Part shown: positions 21,148 through 32,297 of the stretch, one piece after another
Layout of the letters: every line of letters begins with the position of its first letter
Numbering within the stretch: position 1 is the stretch's first letter
NCBI GenBank assembly: GCA_027922465.2
Contig: BQMF02000006.1
Span: forward strand, 2,108,001 to 2,172,000
Direction of reading: 5' to 3'
DNA length: 64,000 bases
Source: Turritopsis dohrnii
Lineage: Eukaryota; Cnidaria; Hydrozoa; Anthoathecata; Oceaniidae
The notes under the pieces: generated by a model
The model's database searches: none
What the model saw: the letters and a program-made list of their open reading frames with translations, nothing else
What the model was told of the DNA's origin: nothing
Translations under genes and position numbers: made by a program

Positions 21148-23286
21148 TCTTATTATAATAATCCGCGTTGTGCATCCCACTTTTATTTTAGAGAGTGATA
21201 TATTTACTTTTTTTTGCACGGTCAAAACCTTCTTATTTTTTCCCTTTTCGTCGTAAAGCCACGAAGAGGCGAGAACACTTTTTTTGATTTTCCGCGATTA
21301 GTATATGCTCCTCCGTTTTGTTATTTTTGGCTTGCGCAGTGAAAATCAGCCGAAAAACGTCTTTGGAGGAGTGCGAGCAATGCAATGTTAATCGTTCGAA
21401 ATTTGTCAACGATCATTTCGTGAGCAAGAAACTTCGCGAAGAAGACGTGTTTCTTTTTGTATACGAATATTTTGATTTAAATTTGATTGTTTTAGGCAGC
21501 AAATCGACGAAAGAACTGACGAAGAAACACAGGTTTGTATGCACGAAGGTATTGTTATTATTATAAAACGTTTTATTATCGTTTGTTGAAGTTTTTAGAA
21601 ATTAGCTGCAGAAAGATCGAACGAACGAAAGGTATTACTCTAAAACTTTTATTTTTGATTAATAAAAGAACAAGTTAGAAACATGTATTTGTATTTAAAT
21701 GTATTTAAATGTTTGTTTACGTTTTAGTTATCAAATATCGCTATACAAAAGAAAGAGTAGTGAAGAAATGCAGAACAAAATGAAGTTTATTTACACAGTA
21801 AGGAATGGTTTTAATTTAGTTTTGAAAGATTAAATACTATAGCTTTGAATAGATATCTTATTATATGAGTTCTTTCGTTTAGTTTATATGGTACTGGATG
21901 AAAAACGAAGACGAGATTAATTTGTTTTGGTAACGCGCGCTATTATTATTTTTATAGTTAGCAAAGAAGATTTGATTTGATTTATTTATTTACAGATCAA
22001 TTAAAAATGGTCCCACAGCTATGACTGTTTTCCTTTCTCATGGCTGTGGAAGTAGGGAACGTGTTATGCGGTCAAATTGTATCTATTGACGATGTTTGAT
22101 GCTTTGTCTGCATGCCTTTCTGCCAGCCATTTATGCCTTTTGTTTTGGTTTGCTTTAAATATGGTTGCAGTAGTAGTAAGTATTGTAGCTGTTCTTTACT
22201 GAAATCTTTTAGGTCAGAAAAGAAAAAGTGTAGCTATTTATAAACGAAATTATAAATGTATAAATGAAACACATGGTATGTTGAGAAGATTATTTAATAA
22301 AGAAGCATTGCTGCGGTATATTTTTCTTCAGTTTATATTTGTTTACGGCATTCATTATTTTGTGTTATGTTAATTGCTACATACATACTTGCTAGGTATA
22401 TAAGTTTAGCATTATGTTTTTATTTGTTGCTTTTAATATCTTCTGGGTATTCAATTATGGTTTTGGTCAAAGTAGGGCATTTTGTTGTTTCAATTATTTT
22501 TACTAATTTGATGTTTGGTTGTGTATGCCAGGTAAAAGTCTTTATTCTGTTCAGCTCCAGTGTTGAGTGAACCTGTATTGACTCACAATATCGGTTGACT
22601 TTATAGACCAAATTTTGTTTTTAATTGTTATCTTTAGGATAAATGCGTACTTGAATTTTCTTTCTTTTTGTTTCATTTTTTATTTCAATATTGTAATGGC
22701 ATGATTAGGTTTTCGGTATTACAATTCAAGTACTAATTTTTTAGGTAATAATAAAAAAGCATAAAGAAATGGAACTCATGGTTTTAATCATGACGTTGAT
22801 GGTTTTGGGAAGAACAGACTATATCATTTCAAAAATTCATTAATGGTTGCAGTCCAGTAGTAACTTTGGAACAGAAGAAAAAGTTGGAAGGTATCAATTT
22901 GTTTTGAATTAACATTTTGTTATGTTTGGTTTTGTATGTCTGGGTAAACAGTTCTGTGTTATATATTGAACTTTTTTTTATGAACGTTTCTTCTCTTCTG
23001 CGTATAAATATATTATTCTGAGCCATGTTGCTATTTGTTTCTGTTTTAAATATTTCGAATGTAAAAAATGAATTAAAAAATTAATGCCTGTAAAAACTTT
23101 TCACGACTTAAATTTTGCGACACAACGCATACTGAACATGGGTGGCGAGCGATGCCACCTGGGATGTTTTTGAGTTGCGATTCTATGATTTATTTTTTCG
23201 TCACGGGGTACGTACACGGCAATGGTGGATTTGACCTAATGTTTTCGAAGTTAAGTTCGGTAAAAAGTTTTTACCCGGGATACTAG
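21148..23286 (+). mobile_element. Helitron family B, 2.1-kb copy
   Basis: The 5' end is TCTTATTATAATAATCCGCG after an A; the 3' end is ACCCGGGATACTAG (CTAG 23283-23286) before a T. Both ends match the family-B element at 51665-52630 (5' TCTATATACTAATACGCGC, 3' CACACGGGATACTAG). Insertion between A and T without duplication is the Helitron rule. No Rep/Hel is encoded; a 1-kb AT-rich interior has no supported gene. A diverged relic of family-A terminal sequence (GAACATGGGTGGCGAGCG) lies near 23136. Confidence 0.8.
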
Positions 23287-23539
23287 TTTACAAATAATGT
23301 TGAAATATATAAACCATAAAGTAATTAATAACTATCCTAAGAATTTATTCATTCGTCGGAATCCTACATGTGAGCAACACAGAGTTTACAACGACAGTAA
23401 ATTTGGGACACAGAGAGAGCTGAGCGGAAGTCTGGCAGACTAGCAATTTGCTTCACCTCGGATGGTAGGTGGTTCCATGCTAAACTTCCTCGCATCACAA
23501 AGGAGTTCAATCCTATGGTTATATTCGTATAAGGAACCT

Positions 23540-24427
23540 TTAATGTATGGCCTTGTCTGAGACGAGATCCGTTTTCAGATTTTCCAAAATATCATCTATA
23601 CTGTCCCCACAACTGTATAAAGTATTGTCATCTGCAAAGTTACAAATAAAACACTCGTCAGAGATAATAAAAAGTAAGTCATTAATAAAAATGTTGAATA
23701 ATATGGGCCCACGTACCGAACCTTGTGGTACGCCTATAAGAATGTAAAGCCACTCGCTGAAGGTAGAACCAACACAGACCCTGTGCTTTCTGTTAGTTAG
23801 GTAATTATGAAGCAGCCTAAGTGTTTTGTATCCAACGCCATAATCGAAGGCCTTGGATAAATCCATCAAGACCACTCCAACTTTCTCAGATGTAGAAAGC
23901 AATTTTTCCCAATGAGATAACATTTTAAGAAGGGCATGCTGGCAGCTGTACCCTTTCCTAAAACCACAGAGAAGTTTTGACAGGAAGACCTCAAAGTACG
24001 GGGACAACTGTCTAACAATGATGCGCTCAAATACCTTTGATGGAACAGGTAACAAACTGATTGGTCTAAAATTCCCTTTATCAATGCCGCTACCTTTTCC
24101 TTTAAAAGAAGGGATAATATCGGCCAAGCAGAGTTGATGTGGAAATTCTGAGCCATCGTTTATCATAGAGTTGAAAAGTTTAGTTAATATAGGGGCACAC
24201 TGTGCAGCAGATAATTTGAAAATAGATGTTGGTATAGAACCACTTGATTTTTTGCCAGTATCCAGGGAGAGAATTTCCTTAAACATCTCATCTGACTCGA
24301 TGGGCGTAAGATCAAAAGAAGAATTGGAACCAAATCTAGATTTGATCACGCCAATGCTAGGATGTGAGGCATAGCGCTCTATCGACGCTAGAATAGGATC
24401 CAATTCAGCCTCTCGACTGATCATCAA
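23540..24427 (-). pseudogene. LINE reverse transcriptase (CR1/L2-like), internal deletion
   Basis: 295 codons open on the minus strand: GSIPTSIFKLSAAQCAPIL, ADIIPSFKGKGSGIDKGNFR, RPISLLPVPSKVFERII, GFRKGYSCQHALLKML, VVLMDLSKAFDYGVGYK, IGVPQGSVRGPILFNIFIND and CNFADDNTLYSCG. These are RT motifs 1-5; the catalytic motif is FADD. The fingers and palm are complete, but shortly after the ADD motif the frame jumps to unrelated codons and the stop. A C-terminal tail appears in another frame near 23500. The upstream endonuclease is absent (5' truncation). Confidence 0.85.
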
Positions 24428-24440
24428 TAATGGGAGGAGA

Positions 24441-25083
24441 TCACATCGCAGGAAGGAATTTATTAAACATAGAGGGGGATAAATGTGGTTACTATGTCAA
24501 CGCTTACTAATTTATGTCATTCAACGCAATAGGGAATGCTATGATGCTAAAACGATTACGACCTGTGAAACCCATAAAACAGGTTTGGCTAGCAGACGAT
24601 CAAGGATTTACAATGAACAAAGCTGAATTTTGTGAAGCCCTTGCTCTTACATTCGGTAATAATATACGCAACCTCCCCTCGAAATGTGCCTGTGATGACG
24701 CTTTTGACATAAATCATGCAATGAACTGCAAAAAAGGTGGTTTCTTTTCAATCCGACACAACAATATCAGTGATTTCGAGGCCAACTTGTTGAAAAAGGT
24801 CTGCTCTGATGTTGATACCGAGCCCAAACCGCATTCCATAAATGACGACGAAGCTAGATTAGATATATACGTGCTAGGGGTTCCTGGCGACCAGGAACTT
24901 ATTTTCGCTTATTTCGACGTAGGAGTGAAGAATCCAAATTCTAAATCTCAAATTGACACCCATTGAGAAAGTTTTCAACAAACATGAACAAGAGAAAATA
25001 TAATGATCGAGTGTTAAACAATGAGCATGGCTCATTCACTCCACTTGTGTACTCAATTACTGGAGGCATCAGTGTTCCATAAA
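24441..25083 (+). pseudogene. RPIGVGE-family RT element, C-terminal endonuclease-like half
   Basis: The frame contains GFTMNKAEFCEALALTFG (24608-24660), NLPSKCACDDAFDINHAMNC (a Cys/His knuckle, 24670-24730), KGGFFSIRHNNISDFEANLL, ARLDIYVLGVPG and FAYFDVGVKNPNSKS (24850-24945). After a stop at 24966 the C-terminus continues with HGSFTPLVYSITGG (to 25083). RLDI...FDV.V resembles a PD-(D/E)xK restriction-like endonuclease core, as in early-branching non-LTR elements. It follows the LINE that split it from 20290-21012. The start-of-frame position is arbitrary. Confidence 0.75.
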
Positions 25084-25129
25084 CAGTAGTGCAGTAGTGC
25101 AGTATGTTGCAGTATGTGGCAGTGCAGTA

Positions 25130-25396
25130 GTGGCTTAGTGGTTAAAGCATTTAGCTTAGGAACCCAATATTGAGGGTTCAAACCCCCTGAGGTCGGGTGT
25201 TGAAAAAGTCAAGACTCCTGGAGGTACTGCAACTAGCTCGATTCCCTGATGTATTTCGGGGAAAATGAAGGCTAGTCGGGGAGATTAACGCTGTGATGAA
25301 CATCCGGACTATGTAGCCCCACTCCTTGTAGTGGCTTCGGCCTTGAGTGGGGTGATTGATTTAAAAAAAATAAAAAAAAAATAAAATAAAATAAAA
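25130..25396 (+). mobile_element. tRNA-derived SINE
   Basis: A box A-like segment GTGGCTTAGTGGTTAAAGCA (25130-25149) and a box B, GGGTTCAAACCCC (25175-25187), sit at pol-III promoter spacing, followed by a non-tRNA body (to about 25362) and an A-rich AAAATAAAATAAAA tail. The tRNA part does not close into a full cloverleaf and runs straight into body sequence, so it is a SINE and not a tRNA gene. Simple GCAGTA repeats precede it (25085-25129). Confidence 0.85.
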
Positions 25397-25639
25397 ACAT
25401 CTTGCTGAAAAGATTGCCACAAATTCTGGTCAAAGATATGAGCATATTATGAGCTAGATACGCTGTAAGCTGTCCTTCATTATAATGCGTTCAGCTTTGC
25501 TCTGTCTTCGGGGGCAGTCGGACTGTTGGCATGAATGTGGACTGTGTTGATAATTTTTCATTTCGCATGTGATGAGGCCAGACTGTAGTATTTTTTCTTC
25601 TTAAGTGTTTTTGTACTTGGAATATCCGAGGGTTTGGGG

Positions 25640-26340
25640 CCGTACAGTCTTTTTTTGTTTTCCGTAAAAAGTTCAAAAGAGAAGAAGGAATTACAAGAAA
25701 AAAATGCAACCCTTGCCAAGAAAATCGCTTCAGAAGTGCCAGATGCAGCATCGTTAGAATCATATGTGTCGCATTATTGCTATAAATAAAACCCCTGGTA
25801 TAAGGCCTATTGGTGAAGGAGAATGTATACGCAGGAAATCAATTAGATAGGTTTTAAAAATATCAGGGGATCTGTGTCATAAGTCCGACTTGCGCGAACG
25901 CCAAAACCCAACGACCAAAATCAACCACCAATTGTATGAATGCCCAAAATGAACGCTACAACCAACCACTAATTGTACAAACACCCGAAACGCACGACTA
26001 AAACTAACGATTATTGCGCGAACGGCTAAACCCAACGCCCAAAACGGACGGTGAGATATGACCCGGATCCCCCTGATAAAAAATGGAAATCTAAGTTGCG
26101 TTTACAGGCGGCCAAAGAAAATCAAGGTGGCCCAGAAGCAGCGATGCATGCAATTAAGACTATCTATGAACGAGATGAAACGGAAGGGATTATTCTAGTT
26201 GATGCTACAAACGCTTTTACTTCCTTAAACTGCCAAGTAGCACTACACAATGTTCAGTTCATATGTCCAAACTTCAGAACTGTATTTATCAACACTTACA
26301 AACAACCTTCCAGGCTGATTATTCTTAGTGCCAACCATCT
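25640..26340 (+). pseudogene. RPIGxGE-family RT, second degenerate copy
   Basis: Frames contain FKREEKELQEKNATLAKKIA (25672-25730), VPDAASLES, TPGIRPIGEGE (25790-25825), then after a tandem repeat GGPEAAMHAIKTIYERDETE (26124-26183) and ILVDATNAFTSLNCQVALHN (26190-26250), and NTYKQPSRLI. It has the same order as the copy at 20.3-21.0 kb, with multiple stops and an intruding 41-bp tandem repeat. Similarity ends near 26340. Confidence 0.75.
25888..26052. repeat. decayed ~41-bp tandem repeat
   Basis: About four imperfect units of roughly 41 bp. Landmarks recur as AACCACCAATTGTATGAA, AACCACTAATTGTACAAA and AACGATTATTGCGCGAA, each followed by CCCAAAA/CCCGAAA/CCCAACG. The composition (A/C-rich top strand) differs sharply from the neighbours. 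Confidence 0.7.
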
Positions 26341-26349
26341 TGCACCTGA

Positions 26350-26545
26350 AATATATTTTGAATGGAAGATTTCAATGGACAAGAATAAAAGCAATATTGC
26401 GTGATATTAATGATTAAATTTTATAAATACTTTCCAATCATTTTTGTGGCCTGTTAAAACGTCAATATGTAGCAGGATAACACAACCACATGGTCTAACA
26501 AAATAAACAGGACTCATTTAAAATGAGAACGACTGTTACTGTTGT
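26350..26545. repeat. satellite unit, left outlier
   Basis: Matches the repeated sequence at 29.6-30.4 kb and 34.3-34.5 kb: AATGGAAGATTT, AAGAATAAAAGCAATATTG (26376-26395), TTTGTGGCCTGTTAAAACG and CCACATGGTCTAACAAAATAAA (first 20 bases shared). It ends where DIRS coding sequence begins. Confidence 0.65.
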
Positions 26546-27289
26546 TAAATTCAACAAACACAAAAAAAAACATTTTAAAATGGAATCCATCCTAAATGTT
26601 ATCAAATCCATTGAAGAAGATTGTTTCATGGCTTCATTTGACGTTATAGATGCCTTTCACTCTATACTTTTTCATGAATATCACCAACAATTTTTAAAGT
26701 TCAAGGTTTACCATTTTTTATTTCAATTTATTTGCATGCCTAATGAATAAGGTCCCGCTATGAGAGTATTTACTAAAGTTCTTAAATGCCCCTTTATATT
26801 TTTGCATAATAAAGGTTTTATATCAGTCACCTATGTCGATGACACATACATACAAGGCTCTACTATGCAACAATGCATGGATAATGTTTATGCTACTATC
26901 CAACTTTCAAGAACGTTAGGTTTTACTATTCATATAGACAAATCCATTCTCATTCCTACATTACAACGCATTACCTTTTTGGGCTTTACTTTTGACTCAG
27001 TAAAAAAGACTGCGGAACTTACTACGGAGAAAAAAGACAAAATTCACCTCATTCGTTTGAATTTGATTTCCAATTAATGCTTTCCTATCAAAGGCAAGTA
27101 GCTAAAGCAATCGGTAATTTAGTTGCCGCATTTCCAGCAGTTCCATATGAAAAACTCTTTTACAGATACCTGGAGCTTGACAAAATACAAGCACTCAATG
27201 CCAATGAAGGTACTTTTGAATAAAAAATGTCAACTGTCTCAAAATTCTATTACTGCATTGCAACTGCATTGGTGGATTAAAAACATCCA

Positions 27290-28205
27290 TTAAAGATATT
27301 AAAGATATTCAAACTCCCCCAGAGACAACAACCTTCTTTACTAAAATTGCGGGAGAGTAAATCTAGAGGTCCAACAAAAATTTCTCAGAGAGCCCAAACT
27401 TGATTTCTTTTCCAGCGTTTTGTTGGTGTTGTAATAGATTTATGCCACAGTTGTCATGAAAAGTAGCCTGAATGATATCAATTTTTAGCCTGGAAATTCG
27501 CCTTATGTTCAATCCCAGCCAGAGACGAAAGAAAAACCTTGGAGAAGGATGAGGCTGGTTCCCAGCGTCCTATCATTTTGTGAGAGAAGCGATGTGGGTG
27601 AATTTAGTTTAATTTTTGCGAAGGGAAAAAATAATTCCAAAGCATCATATGTACTAATGTACGAAGCAGTTCGTTGAATATTTCTATAAAACACGTGGCG
27701 CAAAGCAGCTCCGTCTTCCATGTTTGTTTACATTAGCTTAAGATTATTTTTACTAAATGCACCCGGGTTGTTGTACGTTTTCAAGATTTAGCCTTTACGA
27801 TACGCAGGTTTATAGTTTTGACATCAAGCTAAGTACGATGTTGTAAAATTACTTACGCGTGGGGCAAACAATACAACAATTATGTTTCGTTTAGCAAACA
27901 AAACTAAGAAAACACAACTATGATTTTTGATATCGTTTTATTTATTGAATCTTTTGAAATGTTTAAAAAAGAATCCATTGTTTTACATTTGATCACAAAT
28001 TTCTATTATTACGTAAAGAATTGTTAAAAAAAATCTACAGTCGAATATTGTTTCACATGTTCTCCAGTGTTTCATCTTTATACTACGTGCTGTACGGGAG
28101 ATAATCGAACTTTAGCGTGAGAATTTCATATAATGCGGGAGCATTGCAATTTTGTAATGGAAGCGGGAGTGAATTCTAATATGCGGGAGACTCCCGCTCA
28201 ATGCG
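27290..28205. other. unidentified insert between DIRS RT and RNase H
   Basis: The DIRS RT and RNase H regions are normally closer. This stretch holds repeated GCGGGAGAG/GCGGGAGACTCCCGC motifs at 27348-27358 and 28135-28212 and no recognisable coding domain. A minus-strand frame at 27509-27721 has no known motif. The GCGGGAG motifs at both edges may be element ends. Confidence 0.45.
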
Positions 28206-28443
28206 GGAGAGTTGACAACACTGCTCCCCCTATTGATCTGACAATCTATATTGATGCCAGTAAGATAGGATGGGGCATTAACGATGATATAAACCCATCC
28301 GGTGGTTTCTGGAGTGCCATAGATGCACAAAAACATATCAATGTACATGAGATGAAAGCTAATTACTTATTACCACAGCAAGCATTTTAAACATGTGTGT
28401 ATTGTGTCAGACAACAGTACAGCTATTGCTTATATCAATAATA

Positions 28444-28969
28444 CTAGCCGCCAAGGCGGCATTGCTCGCCGCCCATGTTCAGCATGCGTTGACTTCACGA
28501 AAAATAAAATTAAGGAATTGGCAACCGAAAGTGTTACCATGTTGTAGTGCTCAAAAAACTGATCAAAAAATGCATGGGATCGTTCCGCTACGATCAACCG
28601 TCACAGAGATATCATTCTTCAAAGATTTTGATGACGTCACAGACCCCTCCCAAAAAAATTAGACCCAAATTTTTCGTCATCCCATCGCCTGTATCGCGGA
28701 CCCCAAAAAACGTCACTTATCCCTAGAGGCAGATTTGAAATCAAATATCAAATATCAGTTTAAACAATGGTTCCAAAAAAACCCAAATTTCATGATGTGT
28801 TATTTACTTTTTACAACAATACACTCAAAACGTAGAGATTGGGGTTGCAATGTATTTGCTTCGAACTCACGTCGCACTCAAAAAAAGAAATAATTTCGCT
28901 CACAACTTAATCTACCATTTTGCGTGACTTACAAACAAACAGACAGAGAATCAGCTATTAATATATAGA
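28444..28969 (-). mobile_element. Helitron family A, copy 2 (526 bp, both ends)
   Basis: On the plus strand: A|CTAGCCGCCAAGGCGGC at 28444 and AATATATAGA|T at 28969. On the minus strand it therefore starts TCTATATATTAATAG and ends GCCTTGGCGGCTAG, inserted between A and T. It is an internally deleted version of the 1-kb copies. It interrupts the RNase H of the DIRS element after AYINN. Confidence 0.92.
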
Positions 28970-29559
28970 TATGAGGTGTCAAATCCATGGTGTGCAATGC
29001 ACAAACACATAAAATATGGAATTAATGCATATATCTTTGGATATCTGCGACATTTCTTCCAGGCAATGAAAACAAACCTGATGATAAAAAAGCCAGAAAA
29101 TTCAATGCAGCCATTGAATGGATGTTAAACCATTACAAATCAATAGTCCATAAATTCAGTTTGCCTGACATTGATTTATTTGCAACAATGCTCAAAAAGC
29201 AGCTTGAGAAATATGTATACTGGCATCCTGTACCAGAAGCTCTTGCTGTTGATGCATTTTCTATCTTATGGTGAGATGGATTTTATTATCCTTTTCTTCC
29301 TTTTAGTCTCGTTGGTCACGTTTTATTGAAAATAATACGAGATTGAGCCCATGTGATAGTTTTAGTTCCAGACTGGCTCAGCCATTCATGGCACTCAATG
29401 GCCACCAGTGCACTGCTGACATTTCATCCTCAACAAGATCTTCTTCTTCTACCTCAGTCTGAAAAACACCCATTTTGGAAAAAGTTAAGATTACTGATTC
29501 CAGGAAGAAAACACGAATAAACGGATGTCAAGCTTCACACTTTATGTATGCTAGCTTAA

Positions 29560-30446
29560 CAAAGAGTTCTTACAAAATAAAACTCATAAGAAGAACAATA
29601 TGTGTATTAAGGCGAATGGAAAATTTCAAATTATAACCACCTAGAAAGACAATTCTATTGGAAGAATTTCTACAGTCAAGTTCAATGGGCACGAATAAAA
29701 CCAAAATAGAGTGGAATCAATGGTTAAGATTTGCAAATTCTATCCGTACAAGTTTGTGACCTGTTAAATTATGAGTTGCATAATTGTAACTATCTTGAAA
29801 CACAATTTCATTGAAAGATGTTCTACAGCCACAGGCAACGTACAAGAATAAAACCAATATTGAGTGGAATTAAACTTTAGCTTTTCAAGTTCTTCCCACT
29901 GACATTTGTGAACTGATAATACGTCCATGTAACGGTATATGATTACAGGACCGGTCTTACAAACTCAAATTCACTTAAAATTAGAACAACTGTTACCTCC
30001 CAATCATGTGGTTTGTGAAGCTTTTGAGATTGCTGTTAGTGTATTTAAGGACAACGCGTATATTAAGGCGAATGGAAAATTGCAAAAATAAAAACACAAT
30101 TCCAATGGAAGATTTTCTACAGTCAAATTCAATGGGCACGAATAAAACCAACATTGAGTGGAATTAATAGTTAAGATTTAGAAATTCTTTCCGGACATGT
30201 TTCTGACCTGTTCAATCGTCAATATAGCAGTCATGATTACAGCACCAAATGTTTTTACAAAATCAGACACATTTTAAGCAAGAACAAGTGTTATTCTAAA
30301 AAAGTGTGCTCTATGAGAATTTTGATGTGCAGATTAGTGTATTGGTTAAGTTAAATGGACATGAATAAAACCAACCAAGAGAGGAATTAATGGTTAGGAT
30401 TTACAAATTCTTTTTGCTCATGTTTGTGACCTGTTTAAATATCAAA
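29560..30446. repeat. satellite array, ~150/300-bp period
   Basis: The motif AATAAAACCAA...GAGTGGAATTA recurs at about 29696, 29844, 30140 and 30365; GACCTGTT follows it at about 29758, 30208 and 30430. Units are diverged and of alternating length, consistent with a ~300-bp composite unit of two related halves. The array is interrupted at 30447 by a large Helitron and resumes at 34287. Confidence 0.7.
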
Positions 30447-30871
30447 CTAGAAGCCTCAGGGCTTGAACAATTTCCGCAGCAGGCCTAGAGGAAATAGCTT
30501 TAGGCTAATTTTCAAGATATACGAATGGCTATCCATTCTGTTCTTGTTGCTTACGTGAGAACAGGTCTATCACAATTCCCAAAATATGACTTATGGTTCA
30601 CATGAAGAATAAAATGATAGTCGATAGAAGTGAACCAAAATCATTTGAAAATCAGGGAAAAATCTGCAAGTAACTGCCAACTTTAATATCAGGACCTTGC
30701 AATTGTTCAGGACTTTCCAAATTTTGCCAGAAATTTGAATTTTGTAATATATTTAAGTAAACATTACATGAAATTGTTCATAACTTTCATTAATAGCAGT
30801 AGAAAGTTGGGCATTCCAAAGATTTTAATCCATGACATTTAACAGGATTACAAGAAGATAAAAATTATATA

Positions 30872-31338
30872 CCTTAAAGGTATTAAATTTCGCGGGTACT
30901 TAATTTCGCGATTGCAAAATTTTTACTTTTCGGGGGTACTTAATTTCGCGATTGCAAAATTTTTACTTTTCGCGGGTATTTAATTTCGCGATTTTCGGCT
31001 TTGGAAATTTTTCGCGGGTATTTAATTTCGCGATTTTCGGTTTTACGAAAATTTTCAGGGTATTCTAATTCGTGTTTATTCCCGATAAAGGGAAACTAAA
31101 ATAATAACAAACAACAGAAATATATGAGAATGCATTAGTCCTGCTAAGAATGCATGAGAAAATCTAAGAAAAATTTTCGAATGCAAAATTTGGCGAATTT
31201 AAAATTTCGGGTAGAAAATTTCACGGGTATTTAATTTTTGGTTTCGGACATTTTTCGCGGGTACTTAATTTCGCAATTTTTACCCAAAATTGCGAAAATC
31301 GCGAAATTTTCAACCCGCGAAATTTAATACCTATAAGG
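30872..31338. mobile_element. TA-flanked MITE with CCTTAAAGGTATTAAATTTC ends
   Basis: Left CCTTAAAGGTATTAAATTTC (30872) and right AAATTTAATACCTATAAGG (to 31338) are inverted, with TA on both sides. Inward it is built from repeats of GGGTACTTAATTTCGCGATT. Copy 1 of the surrounding Helitron has an uninterrupted junction at about 19036-19048. Confidence 0.85.
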
Positions 31339-31678
31339 TACATAACTTTAATCAACATAAAATACAATACAAAGATCTATTTCTACTTAACCTGCCAATG
31401 GCAGATCCAGAGGTAAGCCGCAACTTGTGTAGGAGAGCGTTAGCAATTCAAACATAAAGGAAAAAGGTTCAAATAATCCCATTGATAATATGAACTGAAT
31501 TCACAACTTATGTTAATGCGCTTCTCCACAAGTTGTGACTACACTCTCGATCCACCACTGTCTGCATATTACTACTTCTATGGAGTCTATAAATAACGCC
31601 AATGTGCACGAAAAGACAAATGACACAATAAAAGTTTGTTAGGATCTGTATGAAAATGTTCTTTTCGAAGATGATATA

Positions 31679-32101
31679 CCTTAAGGGGATTTTTTTTTGC
31701 GTGGACTAATTTTTTCGAGCCAAGGTTTGAGAGCGTTTTGCGTGGATTAATTTTTTCGAGTCAGAGCTTCTCAAGGAAAATGTTTGGATTTATATTTGCA
31801 AATGGGCATAAAGTGCAATGTGAGTATTATAATATAGCTTAGAAGTAGCAGCAAAAATCACCATTTCCATGCCTGTCACATTGCAAAACCAATGAGTGCT
31901 TGATAAGTACAAGGAAATAGTTAATATATGAAAGGTACGCAGAGCCAAAAAATGAGCAAATAAAATCATGAAATTTTACGTGGATTTATTTTCGCGAATT
32001 GTTCATGTCTTGACGTTTTGCGTGGATTTATTTTTGCGAATTTGACCAAAATTCGCAAAAGTTGCAAAACTTAATCCACACAAAAAAAAATCCCCTTAAG
32101 G
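31679..32101. mobile_element. TA-flanked MITE (CCTTAAGGGG ends), copy 2
   Basis: Ends CCTTAAGGGGATTTTTTTTT (31679) and AAAAATCCCCTTAAGG (to 32101), flanked by TA. Internal GCGTGGA(C/T)TAATTTTTTCGAG repeats. It lacks the ~470-bp centre of the related element at 17883-18760. Present in both large Helitron copies, so it was inserted before they duplicated. Confidence 0.85.
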
Positions 32102-32297
32102 TATTCTGTCCTAGAACATATTACACTCCAAATTTTCACAAGGCTTTAGTGATCTCATTGTATGTATATAATTGATTGGATTCTAATCATCATCCAAAGT
32201 TTGTTTTCCTCTGACATATATCCAAACTAAATCATTGTGCTTCCATTGAGCGGTTTGCAGGATTATTTTGAACAATGTCATCTTAAAATCTATTAAA

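Larger units (their letters stand above)
21013..24440 (-). mobile_element. LINE inserted in the RT element, itself carrying a Helitron
   Basis: A minus-strand LINE. Its 3' tail appears on the plus strand as T-rich TTTATTTATT repeats at 21013-21060. The 3' untranslated part is split by a Helitron at 21148-23286. C-terminal coding remains (GSLAWNHLPSEVKQIASLPD) lie at about 23500-23400, and the RT frame follows upstream to 24427. The boundary with the host RT element lies near 24440. No clear target duplication was found. Confidence 0.7.
26546..29520 (+). mobile_element. DIRS-like retrotransposon (degenerate), with nested insertions
   Basis: RT frames: HFKMESILNVIKSIEEDC (26570-26625), MASFDVIDAFHSILFHE (motif A), PAMRVFTKVLKCPF and SVTYVDDTYIQGSTMQQC (catalytic VDD, 26825-26880), then LGFTIHIDKS and ITFLGFTFDS. 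Next comes VAKAIGNLVAAFPAVPYEKL (27100-27160). An RNase H block, IYIDASKIGWGINDD with GGFWSAIDAQKHINVHEMKA (28240-28370), breaks off inside the DNSTAIAYINN strand, where a Helitron is inserted, and resumes at 28970 with YLRHFFQAMK and IDLFATMLKKQLEKYV (29170-29220). This order is DIRS-specific. No tyrosine-recombinase frame or split repeats were identified. About 850 bp of unidentified sequence lies between RT and RNase H (27290-28205). Confidence 0.85.

Noticed and set aside
25130..25205. A tRNA gene (box A and box B present)
   Set aside because: The sequence does not pair into a complete cloverleaf and continues into a SINE body with an A-rich tail, so it is a tRNA-derived SINE.
30880..31330. 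CRISPR-like array (regular GGGTACTTAATTTCGCGATT repeats)
   Set aside because: The repeats sit in both orientations within a TA-flanked inverted-repeat MITE and have no unique spacers.
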